The notes under the pieces were generated by a model. It did no database searches and was not told the origin of the DNA. It worked only from the letters and a program-made list of their open reading frames with translations. The translations under genes and the position numbers were made by a program. From JAZDJP01 sp043803805 (GTDB lineage: Bacteria > Planctomycetota > JAZDJP01), in the NCBI GenBank assembly GCA_043803805.1, contig JAZDJP010000086.1, forward strand, positions 10,616 through 74,615: 64,000 nt of DNA, read 5' to 3'. Below are positions 17,157 to 26,129 of the stretch, in pieces. Every line of letters starts with the position of its first letter. Position 1 is the stretch's first letter.

Positions 17157-18500
17157 TCAAGGTATCCACGCCCCATGCTTCCGCAGCCGCGCCCGCAGGT
17201 CCTCGGTGTCCACCTTCCGGGTGTCCCCGCCGGCCTTCGCGGCCAGCGCCGCCGCCACCCCCGCCGCCTCGCCCGTCACGAGGCACACGGGCATGATGCG
17301 CACGCTCCCCTGCACGGCGCGGTCGGCGGAGATGCACCGCCCCGCGACGAGCACGTTCGACAGGTTCCGCGGCACCAGGCACCGGTAGGGGATGCCGTGG
17401 CTTTCGCCTGACCGATAGCGTTCGGCGCGGGCCTCGAGCCCGTCGAGGGATTTTTCCGCCGGGCCGGCCGCCTCCGCCTTCGAGGTGTGGATATCAATAT
17501 AGTAACAGTTCCGGCCGATGTCGTCGGGGAAGGAGCGCCGGGCGCGGTAGTCGTCCACGGTCAGCACATGATCGCCGAGAATGCGCCGGGTCTCGCGGAT
17601 GCCCATGAGGGGGGCCGTCACCGCCAGGTGGGCGGCGCCGAAGGCCAGGGGATGGAATTCCCGCAGCCCCTCGCGGATGTCCCCGGCGATTTTCCGGCCT
17701 TCGATCATGGCCGTCGTGAGCGACTCCGGATCGGTTCCGTCCACGTCCCAGAGGTGGCCCGCGTTGAACCCCACCGTTCCGGGGCCGGTCTGCGCGTTGC
17801 AGAAGTGGAGGTCGCGGACGCGGGGGTACCGGCCCGAGGCGATCATGGCCCGCACGGGGCTGGCGGGGTTGCTCCCGTTCAGCCCCGGTCCGGCGTTGAG
17901 GGGAAGGACGTTCACGTTCGACAGGGCAAAACAATGCGTCGCGGGCTGGAGTTCCCCGGCGGCGTCGCCCTTTTCGAACGGCGCCCCGGCCCAGGCGGCG
18001 ATGTCGCCGTCCCCCGTGGCGTCCACATAAATCATGGAACGGACCGCGGTGAGCCCGGCTTTGCTGGCGAGGATCACGGCGGTGACGCGGCCCTTCCCGT
18101 CCGTCTCGACGGCGCAGGCCGTGGTGAAAAACAGGAGTTTCACCCCGGCGGCGGTGACGAGGTCGTCGTAAATCCGTTTGAGTTGCTCGGGGTTGATCCG
18201 GGCCCAGTCGAGTTTTTTCGCCTCGGGCGGCGGGAAGGCCCTCCGGGAGGCCATGAACACCGTTTCGGCGATGCCGCGGTGGATGATTTTTTCCCCGTCG
18301 GTGATCGGGCACCACGCCGGGACGAGCCCCGCGGTGCCCATTCCGCCGAGGATGCCGGTGCCCTCGATGAGGAGCGTCCGCGCCCCCTCCCGCGCGGCGG
18401 CGGTCGCGGCGGCGCACCCGGCCGGCCCGCCCCCGGCGACGACGACGTCGAAGTCCCCGGCGAGGGGGATGTTGCGGGGGGAGAGGGGGTGGAGGGGCAT
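17157..18500 (-). CDS. FAD-dependent oxidoreductase (FAD_oxidored family)
   Basis: 447 aa. N-terminal Rossmann FAD motif VVVAGGGPAGCAAATAAARE, a second FAD contact YVDATGDGDIAAWAG and the C-terminal NVLVAGRCISADRAVQGS block typical of the PF12831 family common in PVC sugar and sulfatase loci. It has no signal peptide, so it is cytoplasmic. The start follows AAGGAG with a 6-nt spacer. It faces away from the PocR-AraC gene, which is a plausible regulator. Substrate not predictable. The 3' end abuts an octamer array. Confidence 0.82.
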   Translation of the reverse strand: MPLHPLSPRNIPLAGDFDVVVAGGGPAGCAAATAAAREGARTLLIEGTGILGGMGTAGLVPAWCPITDGEKIIHRGIAETVFMASRRAFPPPEAKKLDWARINPEQLKRIYDDLVTAAGVKLLFFTTACAVETDGKGRVTAVILASKAGLTAVRSMIYVDATGDGDIAAWAGAPFEKGDAAGELQPATHCFALSNVNVLPLNAGPGLNGSNPASPVRAMIASGRYPRVRDLHFCNAQTGPGTVGFNAGHLWDVDGTDPESLTTAMIEGRKIAGDIREGLREFHPLAFGAAHLAVTAPLMGIRETRRILGDHVLTVDDYRARRSFPDDIGRNCYYIDIHTSKAEAAGPAEKSLDGLEARAERYRSGESHGIPYRCLVPRNLSNVLVAGRCISADRAVQGSVRIMPVCLVTGEAAGVAAALAAKAGGDTRKVDTEDLRARLRKHGAWIP

Positions 18501-18593
18501 GGGGTTCTCCTTCGTGGGGATGGCGGCTTCTGGCCGCCGTCCGACTGCCCCCATCCTACCATGCGGGGAGGGAATTTGTCTCGCACGGAACGG

Positions 18594-18621
18594 TTGACTT
18601 TCTGGATTTTTGGGCTGTAAT
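18594..18621 (+). promoter_or_regulatory. Promoter of the AraC-family gene
   Basis: TTGACT, 16-nt spacer, TGTAAT, then six bases to the ATG. No Shine-Dalgarno site fits, so the transcript is probably leaderless. Confidence 0.6.
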
Positions 18622-18627
18622 AAGGCC

Positions 18628-19446
18628 ATGTCCGATCGCGCCCGGGAGATGATCGCCGCCGACGATGCTCTCGTGGACATCGAGGGACTGCTCCGCCGCG
18701 CCGGCCGGGCGCTGGGGCTTCATCTTTGTTTCCATGACGGGCGGGGACAGACTGCCCGGCTGCCCTCCCGGTGGAAACAGCACGGCGCGCCCGGCTGCCG
18801 GCGGGTCAAGGCAACCCACCTGGCGGAATGCGTGGCGTTCGACATGGGGGAGGTGCACCGGGCCCTCGCCGGCCGGCCCGAGGGGCGCGTCCACACCTGC
18901 CCGTTCGGCGTCACCGAGATGGCGGTGCCCGTCATGATCGAGGGGCTTTTCGCCGGGGTGCTCTTCGCCGGGGCCTGTTGGCGGGGGCGCGGCCGGCCGC
19001 CCCATCCGGGGATGATCGTCGTGCGCGACCGGGACTGGCTCGAGGACCGGTTGCTGCTCCTGCGGGGCGTCGCGGCGCAACTGGCCGCCGCCCTCCGGGG
19101 GCCCGGGACGCGCCCGGCGGGGGACCGGCGCGACGCGATCCTGGGGTACCTCCGCGACCGGATCGCCGCGCCGGTCTACCTCCCGGACCTGGCCGGCCAC
19201 CTGGCGCTTTCGCCCTCCCGCGCCCGGCACGTGGTCCGGGAGGTGTTCGGCATGACGTTCTCCGCGCTCGTCCGGTCGGTGAAACTCCGGGAGGCCGCGA
19301 TCCGCCTGCGCACCACGGACCTGCCGGTCGGAGAGGTGGCCCGTCAGGTCGGCGTCCCGGATCCGAATTACTTCTCCCGGATGTTCTCCCGGGAATTCCG
19401 GATGGGCCCGCGCGCCTACCGCCGGCGGAGCCGGGCGGAGCCGTGA
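18628..19446 (+). CDS. AraC-family regulator with PocR-type sensor domain
   Basis: 272 aa. The N-terminal 160 residues have the PocR ligand-binding pattern: Cys residues in GCRRVKATHLAECVAF, then HTCPFGVTEMAVPVMIEG and GVLFAGACW. The C-terminal 100 residues form two AraC helix-turn-helices (LALSPSRARHVVREVFG and VARQVGVPDPNYFSRMF, closing with GPRAYRRR). PocR domains bind small hydrocarbon derivatives such as diols. It is divergent from the FAD oxidoreductase and precedes the UroD-family operon, either of which may be its target. A TTG 18 bases upstream is an alternative start. Confidence 0.87.
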   Translation: MSDRAREMIAADDALVDIEGLLRRAGRALGLHLCFHDGRGQTARLPSRWKQHGAPGCRRVKATHLAECVAFDMGEVHRALAGRPEGRVHTCPFGVTEMAVPVMIEGLFAGVLFAGACWRGRGRPPHPGMIVVRDRDWLEDRLLLLRGVAAQLAAALRGPGTRPAGDRRDAILGYLRDRIAAPVYLPDLAGHLALSPSRARHVVREVFGMTFSALVRSVKLREAAIRLRTTDLPVGEVARQVGVPDPNYFSRMFSREFRMGPRAYRRRSRAEP

Positions 19447-19465
19447 GGCGTCCCGGCCGCGGCGA

Positions 19466-20611
19466 TCAGCGGTTGGCGGCCCAGCGGTCCAGGGTGTCCA
19501 GGATCACCGCGTAATTCCGGAGGGTGCCGGCCGGGAGTTCCCGCCCGTAGGGGCACGCCGACGGCATCAGGACGAACCCGCGGCCCTCCCCGGCCGTCCC
19601 CTCGTCGAGGGCCTGTTGCACCTTCTCCGCGAAACGGTCCGGCGGCAGGATCTCGATGTCGCTCACCTCGAGGTTCCCGAACAGCACGAATTGCTTCCCA
19701 TAACGCTCGCGGACGTACCGGAGCGCCACGTCTCCCTGGGGGGGCGGCTCGACCGGGTCAAGCCCCATGGCCCCCGTCGCGGCGATGTGATCCAGGACCC
19801 CGCGGAGGTTGCCGTGGCAGTGGACGCGGGCGAAACCGCCGTGGCGGTGGATGGCGGCGACCATGCCGGTCACATACCCGGTCACATACTCCCGGAAGAG
19901 ATCGGGCGGGAGGAAGGGAGCGGTGGCGTATTCCGGCCCGACGATGCGCCAGAGCCGCCCGGGCAGGGCCGCGGCCACGGCCTCCGTTCGCGGCAGGATC
20001 TCGCGCGCGAACCGGTCGAGAAGCCGCCGGAAGAGCGCCCGCTCGGTCATCGCCAGGATCGTGTAATCCCCCATGTCGAAGAGGGACGCCGCCGCGCAGA
20101 GGGGGTCGGAGGCGTTGATCATCACGATGCCCGTGTCTCCGAGCGCCGCCTCCGCGGCGAGGACGCCCGCGGGATCGGGGACGCCGCCCGCCGGGGGCTC
20201 GGGAAGCGCGAGGTAGGCCTCGACGTCCGCCGCGTCCTTGAGGAGATGCTCCGTCGTCCAGAGGGTGTTCACGTCGGGATCCCGGCGGGTGCGCCCGGTG
20301 AGGACGCGGCCGCCCGTGGCGATCGTCGTGGTGACGTGGCGGGATCCGTTTTCGATCCGTATCGTTTTTGTTGTGAGCGCCGCGACGGGGTCCGGCGCCG
20401 CCGCCCGGACCGGCACGGAGCGCATGACGATGCGGTCCGTCCGATCCCGGGTCATCGCGATGAGCGGCCGCCAGGAGGGATGCAAATAAATATTGAAGGG
20501 GTCGGGATCCGCCGGGTTCTCATCCAGCCCGTTCAATTCGTAGAAGGACACCGCCGGGCGGTCCACCGGCGCCCCGCGCAGCGTGGCGAGCAGTCGGTCG
20601 CGGCGGGTCAC
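19466..20611 (-). CDS. Uroporphyrinogen decarboxylase family protein (MtaA/UroD-like)
   Basis: 381 aa, TIM-barrel of the UroD superfamily. The RVHCHGN motif, DPVEPPPQGD and a final strand VLFGNLEVSDIE match the divergent methyltransferase-like branch rather than heme biosynthetic HemE, whose FAGAPWT substrate motif I do not see. Such proteins often move methyl groups from or to corrinoids; no corrinoid protein gene is in view. It begins with GTG overlapping the stop of the neighbouring UroD-family gene (GTGA) and is third in a coupled set after the SGNH hydrolase. Function inferred only at family level. Confidence 0.75.
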   Translation of the reverse strand: MTRRDRLLATLRGAPVDRPAVSFYELNGLDENPADPDPFNIYLHPSWRPLIAMTRDRTDRIVMRSVPVRAAAPDPVAALTTKTIRIENGSRHVTTTIATGGRVLTGRTRRDPDVNTLWTTEHLLKDAADVEAYLALPEPPAGGVPDPAGVLAAEAALGDTGIVMINASDPLCAAASLFDMGDYTILAMTERALFRRLLDRFAREILPRTEAVAAALPGRLWRIVGPEYATAPFLPPDLFREYVTGYVTGMVAAIHRHGGFARVHCHGNLRGVLDHIAATGAMGLDPVEPPPQGDVALRYVRERYGKQFVLFGNLEVSDIEILPPDRFAEKVQQALDEGTAGEGRGFVLMPSACPYGRELPAGTLRNYAVILDTLDRWAANR

Positions 20612-21573
20612 CGGTAAATCCCCTCCTTGCGCCAGATGTCGAGCATGAGATCATAACGGGCCAGCGGCATTCCCGTGTAGATGCAGTTGGAGGTGCCGAA
20701 GATGTATCCGCCGCCGGGCATCCCGTCCCGGAGGGCCCGGCGCGCGTCCGCGGCGACCTCGTCGTCCGTGCCCGTCTGGAGGAGGGCGCAGTTGACGTTC
20801 CCGATGAGGCACACGCGGCCGCCGACGGCGCGTTTGAGATGCGCGAGGTCCATCCCCCCCTGCGGGTCCAGGCTGTGCAGGGCGTGGGGTTTCGCCGCGA
20901 GGATGGCATCGAGCACGGGCATGAGGTTTCCGTCGGAGTGCTTGATGACGTAAAAGCCCATCTCCCGGCAGGCGCCGATCTCGCGGGCCAGGTAGGGGGC
21001 CACAAAATCATCAAACATGGCCGGGGACAGAAACGGCCGGTCGTTCAGCGCGTAGTCCACGCACATTCCGAAGCCGTCCACCGTCCCCCAGCGGCGGATC
21101 CGTTCCGCCCGGGCGATGGCGTCGGCTTCCCGGCGGGCGTTCCCCGCGCGCACGTCGTCCGGCCGGTCGGCCAGGCGCTCCACGAATTCCATCATGTCGG
21201 CGCCGGCGGGCATGCCCATCGTACCGTCCCCATGGACGGCGAGGAAGAATTCCCGCCCCGAAAGATCCCGGACGTGCTCGATCGCGCGCCGCGTGTCCTC
21301 CTCCTCCCAGCCGCGCGGCTCGTGGAAGAAGATTCCGGCCCAGCCGTAGTGCCGGGCGGCCTGGATGTAAAGGTCCGCGACGTCGCGGCGGTGGAGGTCG
21401 CGTTCCGTTTCGGTCATCTGTTTCCACTGGCTGAAGTGGCGCTGGAACGGGGAGATCCGGCCGAAGGCCTCCATGGTGAGGAAGAACGCGAGTTCGAAAT
21501 GGGGGACCGGGCCCGGGAGAGGAGGCTTCCGTTCGAGGGCGTTCACGAACCGGTCGCGGGGGGTGACGGTCAT
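20608..21573 (-). CDS. Second uroporphyrinogen decarboxylase family protein
   Basis: 321 aa, same superfamily as its downstream neighbour, with FYVIKHSDGN in place of the HCHGN motif and LHSLDPQGGMDLAHLK following. It is shorter and clearly diverged, so the pair may form a heterodimer or act on different substrates. Its ATG overlaps the SGNH hydrolase stop (ATGA) and its TGA overlaps the next GTG. Together with the sugar enzymes nearby it suggests demethylation or decarboxylation of a plant- or alga-derived aromatic or methylated sugar; this is inference. Confidence 0.72.
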   Translation of the reverse strand: MTVTPRDRFVNALERKPPLPGPVPHFELAFFLTMEAFGRISPFQRHFSQWKQMTETERDLHRRDVADLYIQAARHYGWAGIFFHEPRGWEEEDTRRAIEHVRDLSGREFFLAVHGDGTMGMPAGADMMEFVERLADRPDDVRAGNARREADAIARAERIRRWGTVDGFGMCVDYALNDRPFLSPAMFDDFVAPYLAREIGACREMGFYVIKHSDGNLMPVLDAILAAKPHALHSLDPQGGMDLAHLKRAVGGRVCLIGNVNCALLQTGTDDEVAADARRALRDGMPGGGYIFGTSNCIYTGMPLARYDLMLDIWRKEGIYR

Positions 21574-22214
21574 GCCTTCTCCTCCATGGCGGCAAGCCAC
21601 GCGTCGGCCATCACCGCGTACCCGGACGGGGACGGGTGGACGCCGTCCGGGGCCCAGTAGGCCGGCGGGGCCTTGGCGAGCGCCGCGTCGAAGGCGGCCT
21701 GGAGCGGCACGAACACCGCGCCGAATTCCGCCGCGAGTTTTTTCACGGAGGCCCGGCGCCGGGCGAGTTCGGGAAGCCAGGCATCCTCCACCGGGCCGGT
21801 CTTGAGGAGGAACGGCTCGCACAGGACCAGTTTCACGACGGGGAGTTTCTCCCGGGTGTACGCGAGCAGCATCCGGTAGACCCGTTCGAACATCTCCGGC
21901 TCCACCCCGGTCTGCTTGGTGATTTCGTGGACGGTGTCGTTCACCCCGACGAGGATGCTGATGACGTCGGGCGCGAGGATGATGGCGTCCGATTTCCACC
22001 GGGCTAATAAATTGGTGACGCGGTCCCCGCTCACCCCGCGGTTCAGGATGCGCAGGGTGTCCTTCGGCCGCGCCGCCAGCAGCCGCGCCGCGATCTGCGT
22101 CACGTAGCCATGCCCCAGGCCGGCCGGGCGGTTCGGGTCCGCCCCGTCGCGCGAACGGCCCGCGTCAGTGATGGAATCGCCCTGGAACAGGACGAGGGAA
22201 TTGGCGGGAATCAT
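21570..22214 (-). CDS. SGNH/GDSL-family hydrolase
   Basis: 214 aa. All four SGNH blocks are visible: FQGDSITDAGR with the nucleophile Ser, RGVSGDRV with Gly, ILVGVNDT with Asn and PDGVHPSPSGY with the Asp-His pair. No signal peptide. Such enzymes deacetylate sugars or cleave esters. It follows the Gfo/Idh gene by 24 bp, has GGAG nine bases before its ATG, and is translationally coupled to the UroD-like gene after it. Confidence 0.85.
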   Translation of the reverse strand: MIPANSLVLFQGDSITDAGRSRDGADPNRPAGLGHGYVTQIAARLLAARPKDTLRILNRGVSGDRVTNLLARWKSDAIILAPDVISILVGVNDTVHEITKQTGVEPEMFERVYRMLLAYTREKLPVVKLVLCEPFLLKTGPVEDAWLPELARRRASVKKLAAEFGAVFVPLQAAFDAALAKAPPAYWAPDGVHPSPSGYAVMADAWLAAMEEKA

Positions 22215-22238
22215 GGTAGCGTCTCCGAAAGCGCGCCG

Positions 22239-23309
22239 TTATCGTGTCCGGCGGGCGGCCACGCGCGCCTCCCGCCCCGTCTTCGCCGACGCGTACACGG
22301 CGTCCAGGATGGCCTGCACCGTGAGGGCCTGTTCCACCGTGCACAGCGGCTTCTCGCGCCCGAGGATGGTGTTCACCCAGTTCACGAACCGCTCGGCGTG
22401 GGGGAAGGGGATCGCCACCCCCTGCGGCTCGACCACCTCGTACTCGCCGGCTTTTTTCGCGGCGCGGAAAATGCGCGGGGGAAGGACGCTCGCGCCGCCT
22501 TCGGTGCCGAGGAGCTCGACATTGTTGCGGCTCTTTGTTTCTTGATGGCAGGCCCACGACACCCCGAGTTCCACGGTCGCGCCCCCCCGGAACTTGATGA
22601 GGGCGACGGCGAGATCCTCCACCGTGAAGACGTGCTTGCCGCGGTCGGACCGGCCCCATCCGCCCTCCCCGAGCCCGCGGTTTCCGAATTTCGTGTAGAC
22701 GGCCCCGGAGACCGATTCCGGCTCCCAGAGATCCGCCAGGTGCAGGCAGAGGTCCAGCATGTGGACGCCGATGTCGAGCATGCACCCGCCGCCGGCGAGG
22801 TCCTTCCGGCAGAACCACGTCCCGAACCGGGGGATGCCGTTGCGGCGCCACCAGTAGGCCCGCGCGTGGTAGATTTCCCCGAGATCCCCGCGCCGGACGA
22901 TCTCGCGGATGGTCTGGGAGGCCGTCTCGAACCGCTGGTTCATCCCGATCATGAGGACGCGTTTCGACTTCCGGGCCGCCGCGGCGACGCCGAGCGCTTC
23001 CTTCAGGGTGAAGGCGAAGGGCTTGTCGAGCATGACATGTTTGCCGGCCTGGAGGGCCGCCCGGGCCACGGGGGCGTGGAGGGCGTTGGGGAGCGCGATG
23101 GAGACGGCGTCCACGTCGCGGTCGCGAACCACATCCTGCCACCGATCGTAACGCCGCGTGATGCCGTGGGCCTTCTGCAGCGCCTCGGCCCGTTCGCGGC
23201 TGGCGTCCGCGACGCAGACCACCCGGGCCTCCGGGTGTTTCAGGATGCCCTTGCAGTGGGATCCCGCGATCGCCCCCGCCCCGATCATCCCCACGCGCAG
23301 ACTCGCCAT
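22239..23309 (-). CDS. Gfo/Idh/MocA family oxidoreductase
   Basis: 356 aa. N-terminal NAD(P) Rossmann motif GMIGAGAIAGSHCKG, a DKP catalytic motif in HVMLDKPFAFT (Asp for the usual Glu), and the C-terminal beta-sheet domain with GGGCMLDIGVHMLDL. Length is standard. The ATG follows GGGAGGAATGAC. It is the first gene of the minus-strand operon with the SGNH and UroD-like genes and probably oxidises a sugar or cyclitol. A divergent promoter for the nucleoside hydrolase lies upstream. Confidence 0.85.
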   Translation of the reverse strand: MASLRVGMIGAGAIAGSHCKGILKHPEARVVCVADASRERAEALQKAHGITRRYDRWQDVVRDRDVDAVSIALPNALHAPVARAALQAGKHVMLDKPFAFTLKEALGVAAAARKSKRVLMIGMNQRFETASQTIREIVRRGDLGEIYHARAYWWRRNGIPRFGTWFCRKDLAGGGCMLDIGVHMLDLCLHLADLWEPESVSGAVYTKFGNRGLGEGGWGRSDRGKHVFTVEDLAVALIKFRGGATVELGVSWACHQETKSRNNVELLGTEGGASVLPPRIFRAAKKAGEYEVVEPQGVAIPFPHAERFVNWVNTILGREKPLCTVEQALTVQAILDAVYASAKTGREARVAARRTR

Positions 23310-23413
23310 GTCATTCCTCCCGTGAACGATCCCGGTTCCCTCCCGGGCCGGGCCATTATCGCACGGCGGGCGCGGAATTCCAGTCTCCTCCGGACCGTCG
23401 GGTCTCTATGTCT

Positions 23414-23442
23414 TTGACGAACGGGCCAAAATCGGGGACAAT
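23414..23442 (+). promoter_or_regulatory. Promoter of the nucleoside hydrolase gene
   Basis: TTGACG, 17-nt spacer, GACAAT. It ends five bases before an in-frame GTG at 23448 and 23 bases before the ATG at 23466. Confidence 0.6.
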
Positions 23443-23465
23443 GCCGGGTGAAGGGGGGGGGCTTC

Positions 23466-24377
23466 ATGGAAACGCGGGGAATCCCGGTCATTCTCGACAC
23501 CGACATCGGCACGGACATTGACGACACCTGGGCGCTGGCCATGTTGCTCGGGTGCCCGGAACTGGATCTGAAACTCGTCACCACCGCCACCGGCGACACG
23601 GAATACCGGGCGCGCCTGGCCGCGCGGTTCCTGGAGGTCGCGGGCCGCGCCGACGTCCCGGTGGGAGTGGGGGTGCCGACGGTCATGAAGGACGATCATC
23701 GCAACCAGGCGCCCTGGGTCGCCGGATACGAACTCCGGCACTACCCGGGCCGGGTCCACGCGGACGGCGCCGGGGCGCTGGCGGATGTCATCCGGCGGTC
23801 CCCGGAGCCGGTCACGGTCATCGCTATCGGGCCGCTTTCCACCGTGGCCGCGGCGCTCGTGCGCGATCCGGAAATCGCCGGACGGGCCCGATTCGTGGGG
23901 ATGCACGGGTCCATCGCCTGGAGCCATCACGGCGCCGGCGGGGTGATCGCCGAATACAACGTCAAGCACGACATTGCGGCTTGCCAGGCCGTGTTTGCGG
24001 CGCCGTGGAAAAAGGTCATCACGCCGCTGGACACCTGCGGCCGGGTGCGCCTGACCGGCGAAAAGTACCGGGCCGTGGCGGAGTCGGCCGACCCGCTTGC
24101 CCGCGCGGTCATCGCGAACTACGAGGTCTGGAAAGTGTCCGGGGGCTGGGTGAAGACGCCGGGGGAAAGTTCCATCCTGTTCGACTGCGTGGCCGTCTAC
24201 CTGGCCTTTGCCGACGCGTTGCTCGACGTGCGCCGGATGACTCTCGCCGTTACGGACGACGGCTTCACCCGGGAGGACCCGGCCGGCGCGGACATCCGCG
24301 TCGCGATGGCCTGGAAGGATCTTGCGGCCTTCGAGGATCTGATTGTCGGGCGGCTGACCGGGGGTGTGGTTCGTTGA
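23466..24377 (+). CDS. Inosine-uridine preferring nucleoside hydrolase family protein
   Basis: 303 aa. The calcium-binding N-terminal motif DTDIGTDIDD is complete; VTVIAIGPLSTVAAAL and GAGGVIAEYNVKHD (usually AEFN) are family blocks. It cleaves N-glycosidic bonds of ribonucleosides, although related catabolic enzymes accept other glycosides. I chose the ATG after GGGGGGGGG; the GTG 18 bases upstream would give a leaderless start. The amidohydrolase gene follows 70 bp later in the same direction. Confidence 0.85.
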   Translation: METRGIPVILDTDIGTDIDDTWALAMLLGCPELDLKLVTTATGDTEYRARLAARFLEVAGRADVPVGVGVPTVMKDDHRNQAPWVAGYELRHYPGRVHADGAGALADVIRRSPEPVTVIAIGPLSTVAAALVRDPEIAGRARFVGMHGSIAWSHHGAGGVIAEYNVKHDIAACQAVFAAPWKKVITPLDTCGRVRLTGEKYRAVAESADPLARAVIANYEVWKVSGGWVKTPGESSILFDCVAVYLAFADALLDVRRMTLAVTDDGFTREDPAGADIRVAMAWKDLAAFEDLIVGRLTGGVVR

Positions 24378-24447
24378 TACGACGTGTGTGTTCCGTGGAA
24401 AAAGCGATGGATGTGGAATCCCGTCATGCGCGATATGAGGAGCCGAT

Positions 24448-25548
24448 ATGAAAAACGCCATGACCCGTGTTGACACCCACGCTCACCTCTTTCGCGGGAT
24501 TGACGGGATCCCGGACCTCAACCGGATCGCCCGGGATCTCGGGTTCTCCGGGATGGTGATCGCCGGCATCCCCCGGCGGGAGATCGGCAACCACAACCCG
24601 GCGGCGCTGGCGGCGAAGGCCCGCCGGCCGGAGTTTTATTATTGTTTCGCGGGGCTCGACCATTCCGCGAAATTCACGGGAGGCCGGGTGACGACGCCGT
24701 CGCTTGCGGCGCAGGCGGAGACCCTCGCGGCGCTCGGGGCCGACGGTTTTAAATTAATTGAAAGCAAACCAACACTGCGCCGGGAACTGGGCGAGCCCGT
24801 GGACGGGCCTTACTACGCGGCGTTCTTCGCCCGCGTCGAGACGCTGGGACTGCCCCTTCTCTGGCACACCGCCGACCCGGAGGAATTCTGGGACCCGGCC
24901 GCGACGCCGGCCTGGGCGGCCTCGCGCGGGTGGGCTTATGGGCCGGGGTGGCTTCCGAAGGAACGCCACTACGCCGAGACGGAGGCGGTGCTCGCCCGCC
25001 ATCCGCGGCTCCGGGTGATTTTTCCCCATTTTTATTTTTTGTCCGCGGACCTCCCCCGGGCCGGGGCGTTTCTCGCGCGGTTCCCGAACGTATTTTTGGA
25101 TCTCGCCCCCGGGGTGGAATTGATTTTCACCCTTGGGGCGAACCGCGACGCCGCGCGGGACTTTTTCGTCCGCCACGCGGACCGGATCGTCTTCGGGACG
25201 GACATCGGCATCATCCCCGAGGCCACCGTGTCGGAGAACGTCCACCGGGCGCGGCTCGTGACGCGGTTCCTCGAGACGGACGAGGAATTCGGCCACGACC
25301 CGGAGGCGGATTTCGTGCTCGAGCCGCTGCCGGGGGCGCGGGCGAGGGGCCTCGCGCTGCCGCCCGCGGCGCTGGAAAAAATCTATTCCGGGAATTTCCG
25401 GGCGATCGCCGGGGCCGCGCCCCGCGTGTTCGACCGCGCGCGGGCGCGGGAGGAATGCCGGCGCCTCGCCGGCGTGTTCGACGCGTTACCGGGGGAAAAG
25501 ACCCCGGCGCTCCATCCCGCGCGGGCGGCGGAGATGATGGAGGCGTAA
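24448..25548 (+). CDS. Amidohydrolase-2 family TIM-barrel hydrolase
   Basis: 366 aa. It has the metal-binding HxH (DTHAHLF) at the N-terminus, LLWHTADPEEF, a strand VIFPHFYF and the Asp of IVFGTDIGI near residue 250, all positions used by PF04909 enzymes (hydrolases or decarboxylases acting on aromatic acids or lactones). The KIYSGNFRAI block near the end is also typical. The start follows GAGGAGCCGAT. It is probably co-transcribed with the nucleoside hydrolase. The reaction cannot be read from sequence alone. Confidence 0.8.
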   Translation: MKNAMTRVDTHAHLFRGIDGIPDLNRIARDLGFSGMVIAGIPRREIGNHNPAALAAKARRPEFYYCFAGLDHSAKFTGGRVTTPSLAAQAETLAALGADGFKLIESKPTLRRELGEPVDGPYYAAFFARVETLGLPLLWHTADPEEFWDPAATPAWAASRGWAYGPGWLPKERHYAETEAVLARHPRLRVIFPHFYFLSADLPRAGAFLARFPNVFLDLAPGVELIFTLGANRDAARDFFVRHADRIVFGTDIGIIPEATVSENVHRARLVTRFLETDEEFGHDPEADFVLEPLPGARARGLALPPAALEKIYSGNFRAIAGAAPRVFDRARAREECRRLAGVFDALPGEKTPALHPARAAEMMEA

Positions 25549-25618
25549 CCGGGATGCCGTCACGCGGATCGGGTGGGGGCGTCGCGGGATTTATCTGGTA
25601 GAAAAGGGGGAGTGCCGC

Positions 25619-25990
25619 TCATCCCGGCTTCAGCCGCCGGATCTCCTCCGTCGCGGCCGCGGGTGAAATTTCGCCTTTTTCGAGACGCTCCAGGACGTCG
25701 CTCGTGCCCGCCTCCCGTTCCTCCTCCGTCCGGATGCCGGTCCGGACGAGGAATTCCTCGAACCGGATTTTGGCGGTGGGGTAGGAGACGCCGAGGGTCT
25801 TGGCGACCTCGGAAAGGTTGCCGCGCGTCTTCAGGAACATCATCAGCATCTCCCGGTCCCGTTCCTCCACGTGCAGGAGCGGCGCCGCGGTGAAATCCCC
25901 TTCGATTTCAGTGCCGCATCCGCCGCACCGGTAACGGCGAACGGAAAGTTCCCGGTCGCAGGCAGGACAGCGTGAAAGAGAGGGTCTCAT
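25619..25990 (-). CDS. DUF2089 family zinc-ribbon and HTH protein
   Basis: 123 aa. An N-terminal zinc ribbon (CPACDREL ... CGGCGTEIEG), then a helix-turn-helix like block NLSEVAKTLGVSYPTAKIRFEEFL and a C-terminal SHOCT-like helix pair. This is the usual DUF2089 build, a likely DNA-binding regulator. It stands in front of two SHOCT-type membrane and cytosolic proteins transcribed in the same direction, a grouping often seen in Firmicutes and PVC genomes and connected with envelope stress. Start supported by GGGAGAATGGGAA. Confidence 0.8.
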   Translation of the reverse strand: MRPSLSRCPACDRELSVRRYRCGGCGTEIEGDFTAAPLLHVEERDREMLMMFLKTRGNLSEVAKTLGVSYPTAKIRFEEFLVRTGIRTEEEREAGTSDVLERLEKGEISPAAATEEIRRLKPG

Positions 25991-26064
25991 TTCCCATTCT
26001 CCCGGTATGTGGCGGAGAGTGCGGGGGCGCCGCCCCCGCTGGCGAGCACCTCTTGTTCGTCCGC

Positions 26065-26129
26065 AAGCCCATATTTATTGGGCGCGAACATCGTTTCAGT
26101 TCCGTTGTGAGCGCCCAATAAATATCTCA
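26065..26129. repeat. 65-bp palindromic element, copy 1
   Basis: Identical over 65 nt to 31911-31975. It contains perfect 15-nt arms ATATTTATTGGGCGC and GCGCCCAATAAATAT around a 25-nt loop. On the minus strand its first three bases are the TGA stop of the membrane protein gene at 26127-26594; the sequence identity between copies ends exactly at that stop. Confidence 0.93.
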
